DNA of 64,000 bases from Smittia aterrima (lineage: Eukaryota; Arthropoda; Insecta; Diptera; Chironomidae), in the NCBI GenBank assembly GCA_033063855.1, contig CP093831.1:24614001-24678000 (forward strand), given 5' to 3'. Numbering within the stretch: position 1 is the first letter of the stretch; every line of letters starts with the position of its first letter. The position numbers and the translations under genes were made by a program. Under the pieces are notes generated by a model, which saw nothing but the letters and a program-made list of their open reading frames with translations, ran no database searches and was not told where the DNA came from. This document shows, one piece after another, positions 29,695-39,718 of this stretch.

Positions 29695-31014
29695 ATGCAA
29701 AGTTATTCAGGAGAAATTGTCGCGAACATCAAACAAGAACCAGAAACGAACTTCTCGTTGATCTTTTCACAACATTTAAAGTCAGATGTCATAGATTCGA
29801 TACCTTTTGAACAGTTAACATTAAAACAAATTGTCGACAGCATCAGGCCAGAACCCGAAGTGGATTTCACGTTAACTTTGCTGCAATATTTAAAGTCAGA
29901 AGGCGACGATTCGATATCACTTGATCAGTTCACATCAGAAGAAATTATAGACAACATAAAACACGAGCCAGAAGTACATTTCACGTTAACATTGCCAAAC
30001 GATCCGGAGCAAGAGATCGTTCTATTGAAGGAAGTGAAAATTGTTTTGAAGAAATTTGATAGAAAATGGAAAGATGCAGCTGAGATTTTTAAAAGCTATT
30101 ACCATTGTGTCAAGTGTGATTACGCAGCTAAACAATTGGTTCATTTGAAGAGCCATTTGAAAACTTGTGGAATATTTTCAAAGTGTAAATTATTTGGTTT
30201 GAAAAGCAAATCAGAAAATGTTGAAGAATGTGTATTTTGTGACTTAAAATTTGATTGCATGAATTGCAGTATGAAACATCAAAATGAAGATCACTTCAAT
30301 GGATCAAATTGGCTGTGTAGCAAATGTGATTACACAAATAAAAACAAATGGGATTTAAGAAAACATTATCAGTCTCATGAGAAGAAAATTTCATGCGAAA
30401 CTTGCAAAAATAAATTTGCATTTAAACATCAATTAAGAAATCATCAACAGCAACATCGCCATGGAATCTTTGCTAAGAAAACACAAATAAAATTTGATTG
30501 TAAAACTTGTGTTCGATCATTTGCAACTAAAAGAGCTTTAACACAACATGAAAATCAGGTTCATAGTAAAATGAAGTTTCATTGCGATTTATGTGGCAAA
30601 ATATTTAAGAATAAGAACGACTTAAGACAACACTTGCAATTTCATCTCAAGATTCCATGTCCGATTTGTCAACAAATGATAGCAAAGCATCGTCTTAAAG
30701 AACATAATGAGAAGCATTCGACCGCTACAAGCTTTAAATGTGTCGAATGTGACAAAGTTTATTTTAGCCCGAAGGCTCTAAACGACCATAAGAGAGAAAA
30801 ACATGAAATTGATGAAGTTCAGTGTGATTTGTGTTCTAAAATGTTGAAGAACAAACTTGTATTGAGAGAACACATGAGAAATCATTTAAAGATTTCTTGC
30901 TTAATATGCACAAAGTCAATAACTAAAAAATGTTTCAATTATCACATGAAATCGTCTCATTTATCAGGAGAGAAATTTCTGGCTTGTCACATTGCGAAAT
31001 GCAAACAAAAGTGA
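29695..31014 (+). CDS. C2H2 zinc-finger protein, copy 2 (C-terminally shortened)
   Basis: 439 residues, about 95% identical to the gene at 20247. Same three acidic IKxE/PEPE blocks and about ten fingers. Differences include CVKCDYAAKQL and the Ser/Thr-rich TATSFKC region. It has the same C-terminal lesion: CKQK followed by TGA where the parental finger has a Cys codon, with the remaining finger readable to 31094. Because both copies share it, the lesion predates the segmental duplication. Likely nuclear DNA-binding protein; target unknown. Confidence 0.85.
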   Translation: MQSYSGEIVANIKQEPETNFSLIFSQHLKSDVIDSIPFEQLTLKQIVDSIRPEPEVDFTLTLLQYLKSEGDDSISLDQFTSEEIIDNIKHEPEVHFTLTLPNDPEQEIVLLKEVKIVLKKFDRKWKDAAEIFKSYYHCVKCDYAAKQLVHLKSHLKTCGIFSKCKLFGLKSKSENVEECVFCDLKFDCMNCSMKHQNEDHFNGSNWLCSKCDYTNKNKWDLRKHYQSHEKKISCETCKNKFAFKHQLRNHQQQHRHGIFAKKTQIKFDCKTCVRSFATKRALTQHENQVHSKMKFHCDLCGKIFKNKNDLRQHLQFHLKIPCPICQQMIAKHRLKEHNEKHSTATSFKCVECDKVYFSPKALNDHKREKHEIDEVQCDLCSKMLKNKLVLREHMRNHLKISCLICTKSITKKCFNYHMKSSHLSGEKFLACHIAKCKQK

Positions 31015-31209
31015 CCGAAATGCAATTATGAAGCGACAAGTTTGCAAGAAATCGAACGACATATGAAGATTAGATCTCACAAAATTTTAAAATAGTTTTT
31101 GCATTCTCAATTTGTAAGCAAAAAATAAATCGAATTTCATATTTATCTTAAAATTTTACTATTCTAATGTATTTTTATTTCTTTAAATAATTTTCAGTTT
31201 TTATTTTAG

Positions 31210-31826
31210 CGTTTTCAGTGAAATCTTTTATCCAGACGATCCAGAGATCGAAGAAGTGAAAGAACTGAAAATTGCGATGTGGAAGTTTGATAGAACGTGG
31301 AAAGATCCGGCCGAGATATTCAAAAGTTATTTTGTTTGTGGCAAGTAAGAATATGCAACTAAAGAATTGAAAAGCTTGAAATATCATTTGAAAACATGTA
31401 AAAATTTTCAAAAATGTGAAAAATGTTTTTTAAGGAGCAAATCACAAGATGCTGAAGAATGTGGTTTGTGTGATTTAAAATTGACTGCAAAAACTGTAAG
31501 ACCAAATATCAAAATCAAGAGCATCGCAAAGACTCATTTTGGCAGTGCAGCAACTTGATCAGAACAATTTATACATTCACAAGAACAGAAATCACGCGAA
31601 TGATCAAGTTCAATGCGATTTGTGTTCCAAGATACTTAAGAACAAAGTTTTACTGATAGGACACATGATACATCATTTGAAGGTTTCTTGCTTAATCTGC
31701 ACAAAGTCGTTGAGTAAGAAACATTTGAGAGATCACATGGAAAAATCTCATTCATCAGAAGAGAAATTTCTGACTTGTAACATTACGAGTTGCAAGCAAA
31801 GTGGGTTTTGCTTCCTAGTTTCGTGA
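31210..31826 (+). pseudogene. C2H2 zinc-finger gene fragment (unit B)
   Basis: Same partial gene as at 22553. Here a TAA (GGCAAGTAAGAATAT) replaces the finger codon that reads TAC in unit A, and a one-base loss shifts the frame in CDLKLTAKT. The end is better preserved than in A: SLSKKHLRDHMEKSHSSEEKF is intact. Both fragments lack a promoter-proximal exon and start codon. Confidence 0.8.
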
Positions 31827-32097
31827 GACTTAATTTAAGTTTGTCCACGAGTTCCAATGTCAAAATACTAAATTATACATAAAGAAACTTAATTGAGAAC
31901 TGAATCGAAAGTAGAAAGATTGTCAAAATTAACATTAACTTTACTTTGACGACACTGATAAAATAAAAAGTTGTTACGCGTTCGAACATAAAACAAACTA
32001 AAACGATTGATGATCGTTTGTAAGAAACTCGATTGGTATCAATCATTAGCATTAATTTTATTTTTCAACACTCACAAATTCTTATATCAAAGCGGAT

Positions 32098-33324
32098 TTA
32101 GTACTTTGAAACTTCCAATTCTTCAAACTTTCTATCCATTGTTAACAAAGTTTGAAACAATCGTTCATTCATTGTGCGGATGGTGAGTTTTGTTACGTTT
32201 GGCATTGAATTCAATAAGAAAAATACTTCGTTGTCGTCAACATTCGACCATTTCAGTTCAGTGAGCGAAGGAGAAACTACATCTGGAACTGCGTTCTCGG
32301 ACGTAATGTAACAACTCTCGAGGGAAAGACTCTTCAACTTTGGCATTTTCATGATCACTTCGAAGATTTCTTGGTCAATGACATTTATGACCGTCAGCAT
32401 TTCGAGATTTTTGCCTTGTGATTTAATGAAGTTCATAAACTCGTCGTAGACGAAGATTGGTCCTCTAAAATTTATCGTCAAATTTTTCAGTTGGAACTTA
32501 AATCGTTTCCAGGAATCATTTTCAAACATTCGATTCATTTCACGGGATCTGAGCTTTAAACTTTTAAGATTGTCGATGTTTTCCAGCATTTTTTTTAAAG
32601 AAACGCCTCTAAATACTCGATCACCATCATCAATTTCAAGTTCTTCAATTGTAACAGAGTTTAGAAAAAACCTGGCGTAAGCATTGCTTAAGCTGGAATA
32701 TTCGTGAAGAAGCAGTTTCAATTGTTTTAGCTTTGGAAACTTTAAAGGTTCAAACTCTAAATAAAAATCTGTAAAATATCCGTATCTTTTGGGAATGTCA
32801 GAAAAACATTCAACTGATGATTCGATTGATGAAAGGAGTTTCCATAATTCAAGTTTTTTAAATCTGGTGTTATTGAGTGAAACTTCTTTCCAGTCGTGGC
32901 ACTTTTCATGAAAAAAATCGAGTTCTGATTTGGAAATGTAGTCGACGTCCAACACTTTTTCATATTCTGAACCGTAGCTTCGCCGGATTTCAATGCTCTG
33001 ATATTGTCTCGAACTTTTCTTAAGCAAATCATGATCTTCCGGATGCAACACACGTTTCTCATTAAAAACAATTTTTATCTTCTTCATGACAACTTTCGAC
33101 GAAGCGATGAAGTCGTAGCAACTTGGGCTGACTTCTGAAATCTTTAACAAGTCTTCGCCGTTTATATGATGAAGGATCATCTCCGGAATGTCAAGATAAC
33201 GTGAGAAATATAATAAAGGATCCAAGTTATTCGTAGTCATCTCCGATATTTTTGCTGCCTTGGTCTCGACGATCGAATCCACAGCGGAAATCTTTCGTTT
33301 CAATGATACTTTCTTAGTTGACAT
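32098..33324 (-). CDS. F-box/LRR-like protein, copy 5 (unit B)
   Basis: 408 residues. The first 35 residues (MSTKKVSLKRK, then KAAKISEMTTNNLDPLLYFS) match copy 3 at 13390, whereas the C-terminal 280 residues match copy 4 at 24756 almost exactly. The F-box segment (YLDIPEMILHHINGEDLLKI, then SCYDFIASSKVVMKK) is closest to copy 2. It is therefore a mosaic, best explained by gene conversion or unequal crossing-over among family members. 5'-UTR intron conserved. Inferred SCF adaptor. Confidence 0.82.
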   Translation of the reverse strand: MSTKKVSLKRKISAVDSIVETKAAKISEMTTNNLDPLLYFSRYLDIPEMILHHINGEDLLKISEVSPSCYDFIASSKVVMKKIKIVFNEKRVLHPEDHDLLKKSSRQYQSIEIRRSYGSEYEKVLDVDYISKSELDFFHEKCHDWKEVSLNNTRFKKLELWKLLSSIESSVECFSDIPKRYGYFTDFYLEFEPLKFPKLKQLKLLLHEYSSLSNAYARFFLNSVTIEELEIDDGDRVFRGVSLKKMLENIDNLKSLKLRSREMNRMFENDSWKRFKFQLKNLTINFRGPIFVYDEFMNFIKSQGKNLEMLTVINVIDQEIFEVIMKMPKLKSLSLESCYITSENAVPDVVSPSLTELKWSNVDDNEVFFLLNSMPNVTKLTIRTMNERLFQTLLTMDRKFEELEVSKY

Positions 33325-34192
33325 CGTTGCTGAACTTTCCTCTGTTTCAATCTAAAACTGAAGTAGAATTGGAGATAATGTAAAAGTTCCAGCAGCTTCA
33401 AGCGACTAGCGAATCTTACCTTCTTGAATATTAAAAGGAAAATTAGTCAATGTTTATGTTTTTGAATTCTTGTTAGAAGGCAAATCCGCGTGAAAACTAC
33501 AAAACTTTGAATTTAAACATCAGCGACTAAAGAAGCGGCTGATTCAAATTTCAATAAACAGACAAATATGAATTAAGTTAATTCATTCTTAATTTCAAAA
33601 ATCAGACAGAAATATCTCATGTTTGTTCATTTATTTATTTACCAAAAGTTTCATTTTATTGTCGTTCAGAATCCAATCCATTAACAAATTTATTCTTTTG
33701 GACAACGTCTCCTTTGGACCGCGAAGCTGTGGACTTTCGAACTTTCCTGCTCTTTACACGCGAATATCTTCGTACATGGATTCTTAAGAATATTCAAACT
33801 TAAAATGAAAATATTTGAAAAATAAAAATAAAATTTAGAAATTTATGCAAATGTTAATATCACGTCGCAACTTGCGAGTCGCAATTGGTTGCCACTTCAT
33901 TCTGTTCACAAAAAATTAAATAATTTAGATGTTCTCACACTCGCTCGCCTGAAAATGATAATCATAAAGCTCTGCAATCGCATTTGATGCAGTTGCTTCG
34001 ATGTTGCTTTAAATTACAAGCCCCGATTGTACTTCGATGAAAAATTAATATGCAGTGACACCGCCGCGATGAAAAGGTAACATAAATTAATAAGCGGTGC
34101 TCATAGGAGCTTCCTTTGTGACTGAAATGAAATTCAATTGGAAAATCAGGAAAACTTTTATTTAGTTCTCTTCGAAACTTCAACCGGACAGG
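33325..34192. promoter_or_regulatory. divergent spacer F-box 5 / odorant receptor 2
   Basis: Matches 26019-26853 with small indels. Contains the F-box 5'-UTR intron and probable promoters of both genes. No coding sequence. Confidence 0.5.
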
Positions 34193-35588
34193 ATGAAAAT
34201 CGGAAAATATTGCAAACGAGCTGTGGAATATTTCAGCGATCAAGAAGTTTATCCAGACTTGGTCGCAAGAGTTTTAATGTTTTTCGTGAACACTTTGTCT
34301 CCGTGGAGAACTCGAAATGGCAAGAAAAGGATTTCCAAGCTGTAAATATAGTTTTTAAGTGATTTCTATTAAGAAAATTAAATTAAATTGTCTTCAGTTT
34401 TCTGACAATGATCCTAAGCCTAATTGCCGCAATCATTACTAACACTTGGTTAATCTACGTCGACTATGGGACACAAGAAAATGCTGTGATTACGGAAACG
34501 ATTGCAGTTCTTTGTGAGTGCCATTACATTAAATGTAGCACATTCTCCTTCATAATAAATTTTTTACAAAAAATTAGTTTGCGTTACAAGAGTAGGCCTA
34601 AACATCGGGTACGTCGCTGTGTATCATATCAAAATATCTCACTTGGTTCAGCGGAATATCGACGAGAGGTATTTTAAAAGTTTTTTTTTCTATCGACAAA
34701 GAAAAATAATTTTCTTTTTGACAGGAAAACTCAACAAGACGAGAAGGCGCATCAAATAACATTGAAACATTGCATGGATGAGTTCATCGCAACATCGATT
34801 TTTGCATCAGCTCCATACGTGGCAGTTTCGTCGATGGTAGTGATTGTCATCTTTCGAGAATTCAGTGCGAACAACTTGCCACTCGTAAACTTCAGGCTTG
34901 TGTTCCTAACTTTGGACAACAACTTCTTGGTCTGGCTGATCAATTATTTGTTCCAAATCATTACCACGCTATTCACTGCAATTCCTTTTTCAAGCATCTT
35001 CAGTCTCGTATTTCTTCTGATGAACAACACTTGCTGGCATATCGATCAAACGATTCACGCTTTGAAACAGATCAAAGGCGATGACTCTTCTGAAATGATT
35101 AAATCTGCAGTGAAGAGAACGTACTTGGTTCTTGATTGGTTCAACGATGTTCAGACACGTATTCGATTCATTCTCTTTGTGGAGTTCACGATCATGGCCG
35201 TGATATTGTGCATGAACTTCGTATCAATTTTAACGTCGCCACCTGGAACACTTATATTATTTCTAATGTGTTCAGCTCAATTGGCACAATTCTTCGTCAT
35301 TTGTTGGGTTGGAAACAAAGTGATCAAACGAATCGATTCGTTGGTGGCTGCGATTTACGACGTCGAGTGGTACGATCTGACTGTGAGTGAGAGGAAAAGT
35401 GTGCAACTAATGTTGACGATGGCTCAGAACATGCAAGGATTCAACGGAGTCTTTAAAGAAGCCAACATGGAAACTTTCTTGACGGTTTGTGTCAGTTTAC
35501 GTTAAAGAACTTTAATGAAAACTTTTTCATTTCACAGATCATGCAATTTGCCTACTCGCTCTTGACGTTCTTTGTTTCAATTACATAA
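34193..35588 (+). CDS. insect odorant receptor (7tm_6), unit B
   Basis: Exons 34193-34341, 34398-34513, 34578-34668, 34725-35484 and 35538-35588 have the same lengths as in the unit A copy and give 388 residues. C-terminal signature VEWYDLTVSERKSVQL, NMQGFNGVFKEANMETFLT and IMQFAYSLLTFF. Most differences from the unit A copy cluster in exon 4 around a predicted transmembrane segment (LFQIITTLFTAIPFSSIFS against LFQVSLSVFSSVSVSSIFS), which could alter ligand range. The exon 2 acceptor is a stronger TTCAG here. Ligand unknown. Confidence 0.9.
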
Positions 35589-36016
35589 ATTATCATCGCA
35601 AGAATCCTTAACGATTCAACTGTTTTGCTTAAAGTATTTTTGTCCACCAAAGTTTCAAAGCAGAATTTATGTTTGTGATTAGCTGAGCTACTCTAGCTCT
35701 ATCAGTTCATGTAAAACTTCAGAAAAAATAAAATTTATTCTTTGATGTAACAAAAGGAAAACTCTAATCGTGCAAATGAGATTAAATATTTTATTCGTAT
35801 TCTTGTGTGCGCTTATTATAAATATAAAATTTTAAAGAACTTATGTAAGCTTTCCTTTAGAACTTTAAAGAGAAATGACAACAAACTTTGTTGAACAAAG
35901 TCAAAATAATTTCGCTGATTGAAATCCTTTAAAGTCCATACTCTGTATCTCTTAGCAATCTTTTATCTTTATTTACCATAATTTATGGTCCATAAAATAC
36001 GTTTTATTTTCGGCAT
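35589..36016. other. OR 2 3' flank / F-box 6 3' flank
   Basis: AT-rich convergent 3' ends of the receptor and F-box copy 6, matching 28257-28650. No gene. Confidence 0.45.
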
Positions 36017-37354
36017 TTAAAAGCCCTGGAAAAAGTAACGTTGAAATGATACCTTGTCGCTAATTTCCTTCAGCGCCCTCGGGTCGATTCCACTCAACCA
36101 GTTATATCTCAATTCTTCAAACTTTCTTCCCATTGCTAACAAAGTTTGAAGCAATTCTTTGTCGATTAACTGGATGCTGAGTCTTCTCACGTTCGGCATT
36201 GACTTCAATAAAAATTTTATGCCGTTACACTCGTATGAATAATTCAATTTCAGTTTAGTGATTGAATCAGAAAATTCATCTGGAATTTCATTCTCGGGAA
36301 AATCCCAAACATCCCGAATGCAAAGACTTCTGAGCTTTGGCATTTTCATTAATTTGTCGAAGAGTTCTTTGTTGTTGAACATTTTGGTATTTAGTTCTTC
36401 GATACCGCTTTGCGAATTAAGAAAGTTCCCAAAATTCGCAAGAACGGCTGAAATAGGGCCATTGGATCTTATTAAATTCATTGTCAAACTCTTGAGCTTG
36501 AAGTTAAATCGTTTCCAAGAATCATCTCTGAACATTTCACTAGTTTTCCATGATCTAAGCTTAAGACTCGTAAGTTTGTCGAAGTTTTCGAGCATTTCTG
36601 TTGAAATTCCTTCGTCAACAAATTTATCGCCAACATCAAGCTCAAGTTCTTCGATTGCAATTGAGTTTATTAATAATCTGGCGTAAGCATTGCTTAAAGT
36701 AGATTCGTCGTTAAGATGAAATTTCAATTGTTTGAGTTTTGGGAATTTTAAAACTTTGAAAGATTCAAAGTTTGAATCCGCATCAGCAAATTGAAAATGA
36801 ACACACCTTTTGTGAGTGACAGAAAGGCTTTCAACTGATGATTCGCTCGATGAGAGGAAGCTCCATAAATCGAGTTTGGTTTTAAAAAAAACATTTTTGA
36901 GTGAAATTTCCTTCCACTCACGAGCGTTGTTGTAGTAAAAACCCAATTCCAAAGGGGAAATGTAGTCGACTTCGTGTTCCGAATCAAAGCGTCGTCGGAC
37001 TTCAATGCTCTGATATTGTCTTGAACTATTTTGTAGCAAATCATGATCTTCCGGATGCAACACACGTTTCTCATTTAAAACAATTTTTATCTTCTTCATG
37101 AGAACTTTCGATGATGCGATGAAGTTGTAGTAGCTCGGACTGACTTCTGAAAACGTTATCAGATCTAAATGTTGAAGGATCATCTCCGGGATGTCGAGAA
37201 AACGAGAAAAATATTCCAACGGATCAATCTCATTCGTAGTCGCTTCAAACAATTTTATGATTTTCTTCTCAGGTTCTTCTGCTTTTGATATTTTTGCTGG
37301 CTCGTACTCAACGATCGGATCCATTGTTGTACTCTGTTTCAATGATAATTTCAT
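36017..37354 (-). CDS. F-box/LRR-like protein, copy 6
   Basis: 445 residues. N terminus MKLSLKQSTTMDPIVEYEPA, then a charged stretch. The F-box segment YFSRFLDIPEMILQHLDLIT lacks the NGED residues between the helices, a 4-6 residue deletion relative to paralogs. SEVSPSYYNF and LMKKIKIVLNEKRVLHPED follow. LRR-like strands continue to VRRLSIQLIDKELL. The shortened F-box could weaken Skp1 binding (inference). An intron acceptor lies upstream of the ATG, with a donor near 37438 as in the other copies. Confidence 0.8.
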   Translation of the reverse strand: MKLSLKQSTTMDPIVEYEPAKISKAEEPEKKIIKLFEATTNEIDPLEYFSRFLDIPEMILQHLDLITFSEVSPSYYNFIASSKVLMKKIKIVLNEKRVLHPEDHDLLQNSSRQYQSIEVRRRFDSEHEVDYISPLELGFYYNNAREWKEISLKNVFFKTKLDLWSFLSSSESSVESLSVTHKRCVHFQFADADSNFESFKVLKFPKLKQLKFHLNDESTLSNAYARLLINSIAIEELELDVGDKFVDEGISTEMLENFDKLTSLKLRSWKTSEMFRDDSWKRFNFKLKSLTMNLIRSNGPISAVLANFGNFLNSQSGIEELNTKMFNNKELFDKLMKMPKLRSLCIRDVWDFPENEIPDEFSDSITKLKLNYSYECNGIKFLLKSMPNVRRLSIQLIDKELLQTLLAMGRKFEELRYNWLSGIDPRALKEISDKVSFQRYFFQGF

Positions 37355-37639
37355 TGCTGATCGTTTATCTTGAACTAAAAATAAAAAGAAGAAAAAATAT
37401 AAAGCTTCCTGCAGATGAAAAATTCGAGCGTGTGCTACCTTTTCGAACGTTGAAAGTGAAATGACAGTTTTCCTCTTATTTCAACTCAATTCCTATTAGA
37501 AGACAAATCCGTCTGTAAACTACAAAACTTTGAAGTTCAAAATTTCAGCCGAGGTCCGGAGAGATTGAAAACGCTCAACAAGATTGAAATAACAATGAAT
37601 TGAACTAAAAGAAAAACGAGCAAAGCCAAACTTTAAATC

Positions 37640-37960
37640 AAATATTTTTATTGAAATTTCATAGTCAAAGTTTAAGCTAATTGCCAAGATTCATCTTCGA
37701 ACATTTGATTAATTTTTTCTTGATTAAAGCGTCAGACTTCTTAAGATTTCTTTTTTTCTTTTAGAAAAAAACAAATTGATCATCAAACTGGTTTTTCGAT
37801 TGTAATTGAGTTTAACAAGAATTTGGCGTAAGCATCGCCAAAACTTGAATGAAAAAATGCAAGCGTGTTACGTTCTCGAGTGTTGAAAGTCAAACAATGT
37901 TAAAGTTTTCTTTTTATTTCATTTCGATTCTTTTTAAAAGACAATCCGCTTGTGAAGACT
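37640..37960 (-). pseudogene. F-box gene relic
   Basis: The minus strand keeps pieces of the LRR region (a stretch equivalent to GDAYAKFLLNS near 37800-37840) next to a 5'-UTR donor-like segment (GAGAACGTAACACG near 37870) resembling other family members. Everything between is gone. Only homology to the family reveals it. Confidence 0.55.
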
Positions 37961-38036
37961 AAAACGATTTATTTTTGCTGGGTCATCATAAAACAAACTT
38001 TAAAATAAAAATATTGAGAGCTTAGTTTGTCACTTA

Positions 38037-38167
38037 AGAAAAGCCCTTTGTCTTTGAAGAGCTCATCTGCTTTAAATCTTGGAATATTATTTATCTGACA
38101 TCATTCAGTGATCAACAATCAACTTGAGAAGATTACAAAAAGTTTCTAACAAAGTTTTTATTTAAAA
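38037..38167 (+). promoter_or_regulatory. conserved FMO leader, copy 3
   Basis: Same block as at 8311, starting AAAAGCCCTTTGTC. It is slightly more diverged near the ATG (AACTTGAGAAGATTAC). Confidence 0.5.
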
Positions 38168-39433
38168 ATGAGAATTGGTGTAATCGGAGCAGGTCCAATC
38201 GGATTGAGTGCAATCAAACATTCGTTGTCATTTGGTTGTGAAGTGATTGCATTTGAACAGAGTGAAAAGATCGGAGGAACTTGGGTCTTGACTGATGGAA
38301 GTGAGACAGATAAGAACGGTCTCCCAGTCCATTCGAGTATGTACGAAGATCTTACAACAAACATTCCAAAGGAGATCATGAACTATCCAGATTATCCATT
38401 TAAAGCTTCGGAGCATTCTTTTATTTCATCAGAAGAAGTCTTGGATTATTTAAAATCTTATGCAAAAGCATTTGATCTTGAGAAACATGTTAAGTTTGAG
38501 CATCAAGTTGTGAGAGTTCGTCCGCTATTAGATGACTCTTGGGAATTTATTGTTCACGATCTCGTTGCTGACAAATACGAAACTTTTATTTTCGATGCAG
38601 TTTTGGTTTGCATTGGATTTTCTGTTCCGATTATTCCGAAATATCCTGGACAAGACATTTTTAAAGGAAAGCAAAGTCATGCTCACTTGTATCGAAATCC
38701 AAAGAAATTCACTGGTGATCGAGTCCTAATGATTGGAGCTGGACCAAGTGGAACTGATTACGCCAACGATATTGGCGAAGTGGCTGAAAAAATATTCTGG
38801 TCTCATCATATGGAGAAAACTTATGGAATGAAGATGAAAATGAAAATTCCGGAGTGTCTTGTTGAGAAGCCAGACGTGTTGCGATTTACCGAGAACGGAG
38901 CTGAGTTTGTTGACGGAAGTTTCGAGGAATTCTCTTCGATTTTGTATTGCACTGGCTACGATTTCAGTTATCCATTCCTCTCAGTCGATTGCGGCTTATC
39001 TTGTCACGAGAAATACATTCAACCACTTTACAAACATTGCATCAACATCAATCGACCAACACTTGCGATTCTTGGAGTTCCGTTCTTCGCAGTTGGAGGG
39101 CCAATGTTTGATCTTCAAGTGAGATTCTGTTTAACTTTCTTTTGTGGAAGAAAGCAATTGCCATCGCAAGAAGAGATGCTCAAGGAGACAAACGAGGAAA
39201 TGGAAGAAAGATGGAAAACTATGAGCAAGAAGAAAGCTCATTACCTTGGACCCGAACGACATTCGAAATATTATGAAGATCTTGCTAAAACAGCTGAGAT
39301 CGAGCCATTGAAACCAGTTCTCGCAAAGATTTTTAACAGTACAGTTGCAAATATGTTTGCAAATCGTGAAACATTTCGAAATTATAACTTTAAGATCATT
39401 GACGACGAGAATTTTGAGATGACGAGTTTCTGA
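38168..39433 (+). CDS. flavin-containing monooxygenase, copy 3
   Basis: 421 residues, single exon, FAD site GAGPIG, FMO signature FKGKQSHAHLY, NADPH site GAGPSG. The stretch after the NADPH site reads TDYANDIGEVAEK and MKMKMKIPECL, distinct from copies 1 and 2, while flanking blocks are identical. C terminus FEMTSF. Inferred NADPH-dependent xenobiotic oxygenase. Tandem with copy 4, 285 bp downstream, same strand. Confidence 0.9.
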   Translation: MRIGVIGAGPIGLSAIKHSLSFGCEVIAFEQSEKIGGTWVLTDGSETDKNGLPVHSSMYEDLTTNIPKEIMNYPDYPFKASEHSFISSEEVLDYLKSYAKAFDLEKHVKFEHQVVRVRPLLDDSWEFIVHDLVADKYETFIFDAVLVCIGFSVPIIPKYPGQDIFKGKQSHAHLYRNPKKFTGDRVLMIGAGPSGTDYANDIGEVAEKIFWSHHMEKTYGMKMKMKIPECLVEKPDVLRFTENGAEFVDGSFEEFSSILYCTGYDFSYPFLSVDCGLSCHEKYIQPLYKHCININRPTLAILGVPFFAVGGPMFDLQVRFCLTFFCGRKQLPSQEEMLKETNEEMEERWKTMSKKKAHYLGPERHSKYYEDLAKTAEIEPLKPVLAKIFNSTVANMFANRETFRNYNFKIIDDENFEMTSF

Positions 39434-39603
39434 ATGTAATTCCTTATCAGAGATGATTTTAATAATATTGGTTTAAGAGTTTTCTGATAGCTCACTTATC
39501 TCTAATTAAGATAAACTGATAACGAGATGTTTTGGGAATGTTTTGGCTTTTAAATAAAATAGTATTTGGAAAATTTGGATCTGTAACAGTTTTTTCATTG
39601 AAG

Positions 39604-39718
39604 AAAAGCCCTTTGCCGTTGCAGAGCTCATCTGCTTTGAAATTTAGAATATTTCTAATCAAATATCATTCAGTGTTCAACAATCAACTCGAGAGGCCTT
39701 ACAAAACTTTAATCTAAA
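39604..39718 (+). promoter_or_regulatory. conserved FMO leader, copy 4
   Basis: Same block as at 8311, starting AAAAGCCCTTTGCCG and including CAACAATCAACTCGAGAGG. Confidence 0.55.

Larger units (their letters stand above)
29324..37354. repeat. segmental duplication unit B
   Basis: Collinear with unit A. It starts GAGTCGTTCATCAGCATG, the uninterrupted form of the site that carries the P-like element in unit A. It retains both F-box genes and lacks the 768-bp retro-insertion. Confidence 0.85.
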
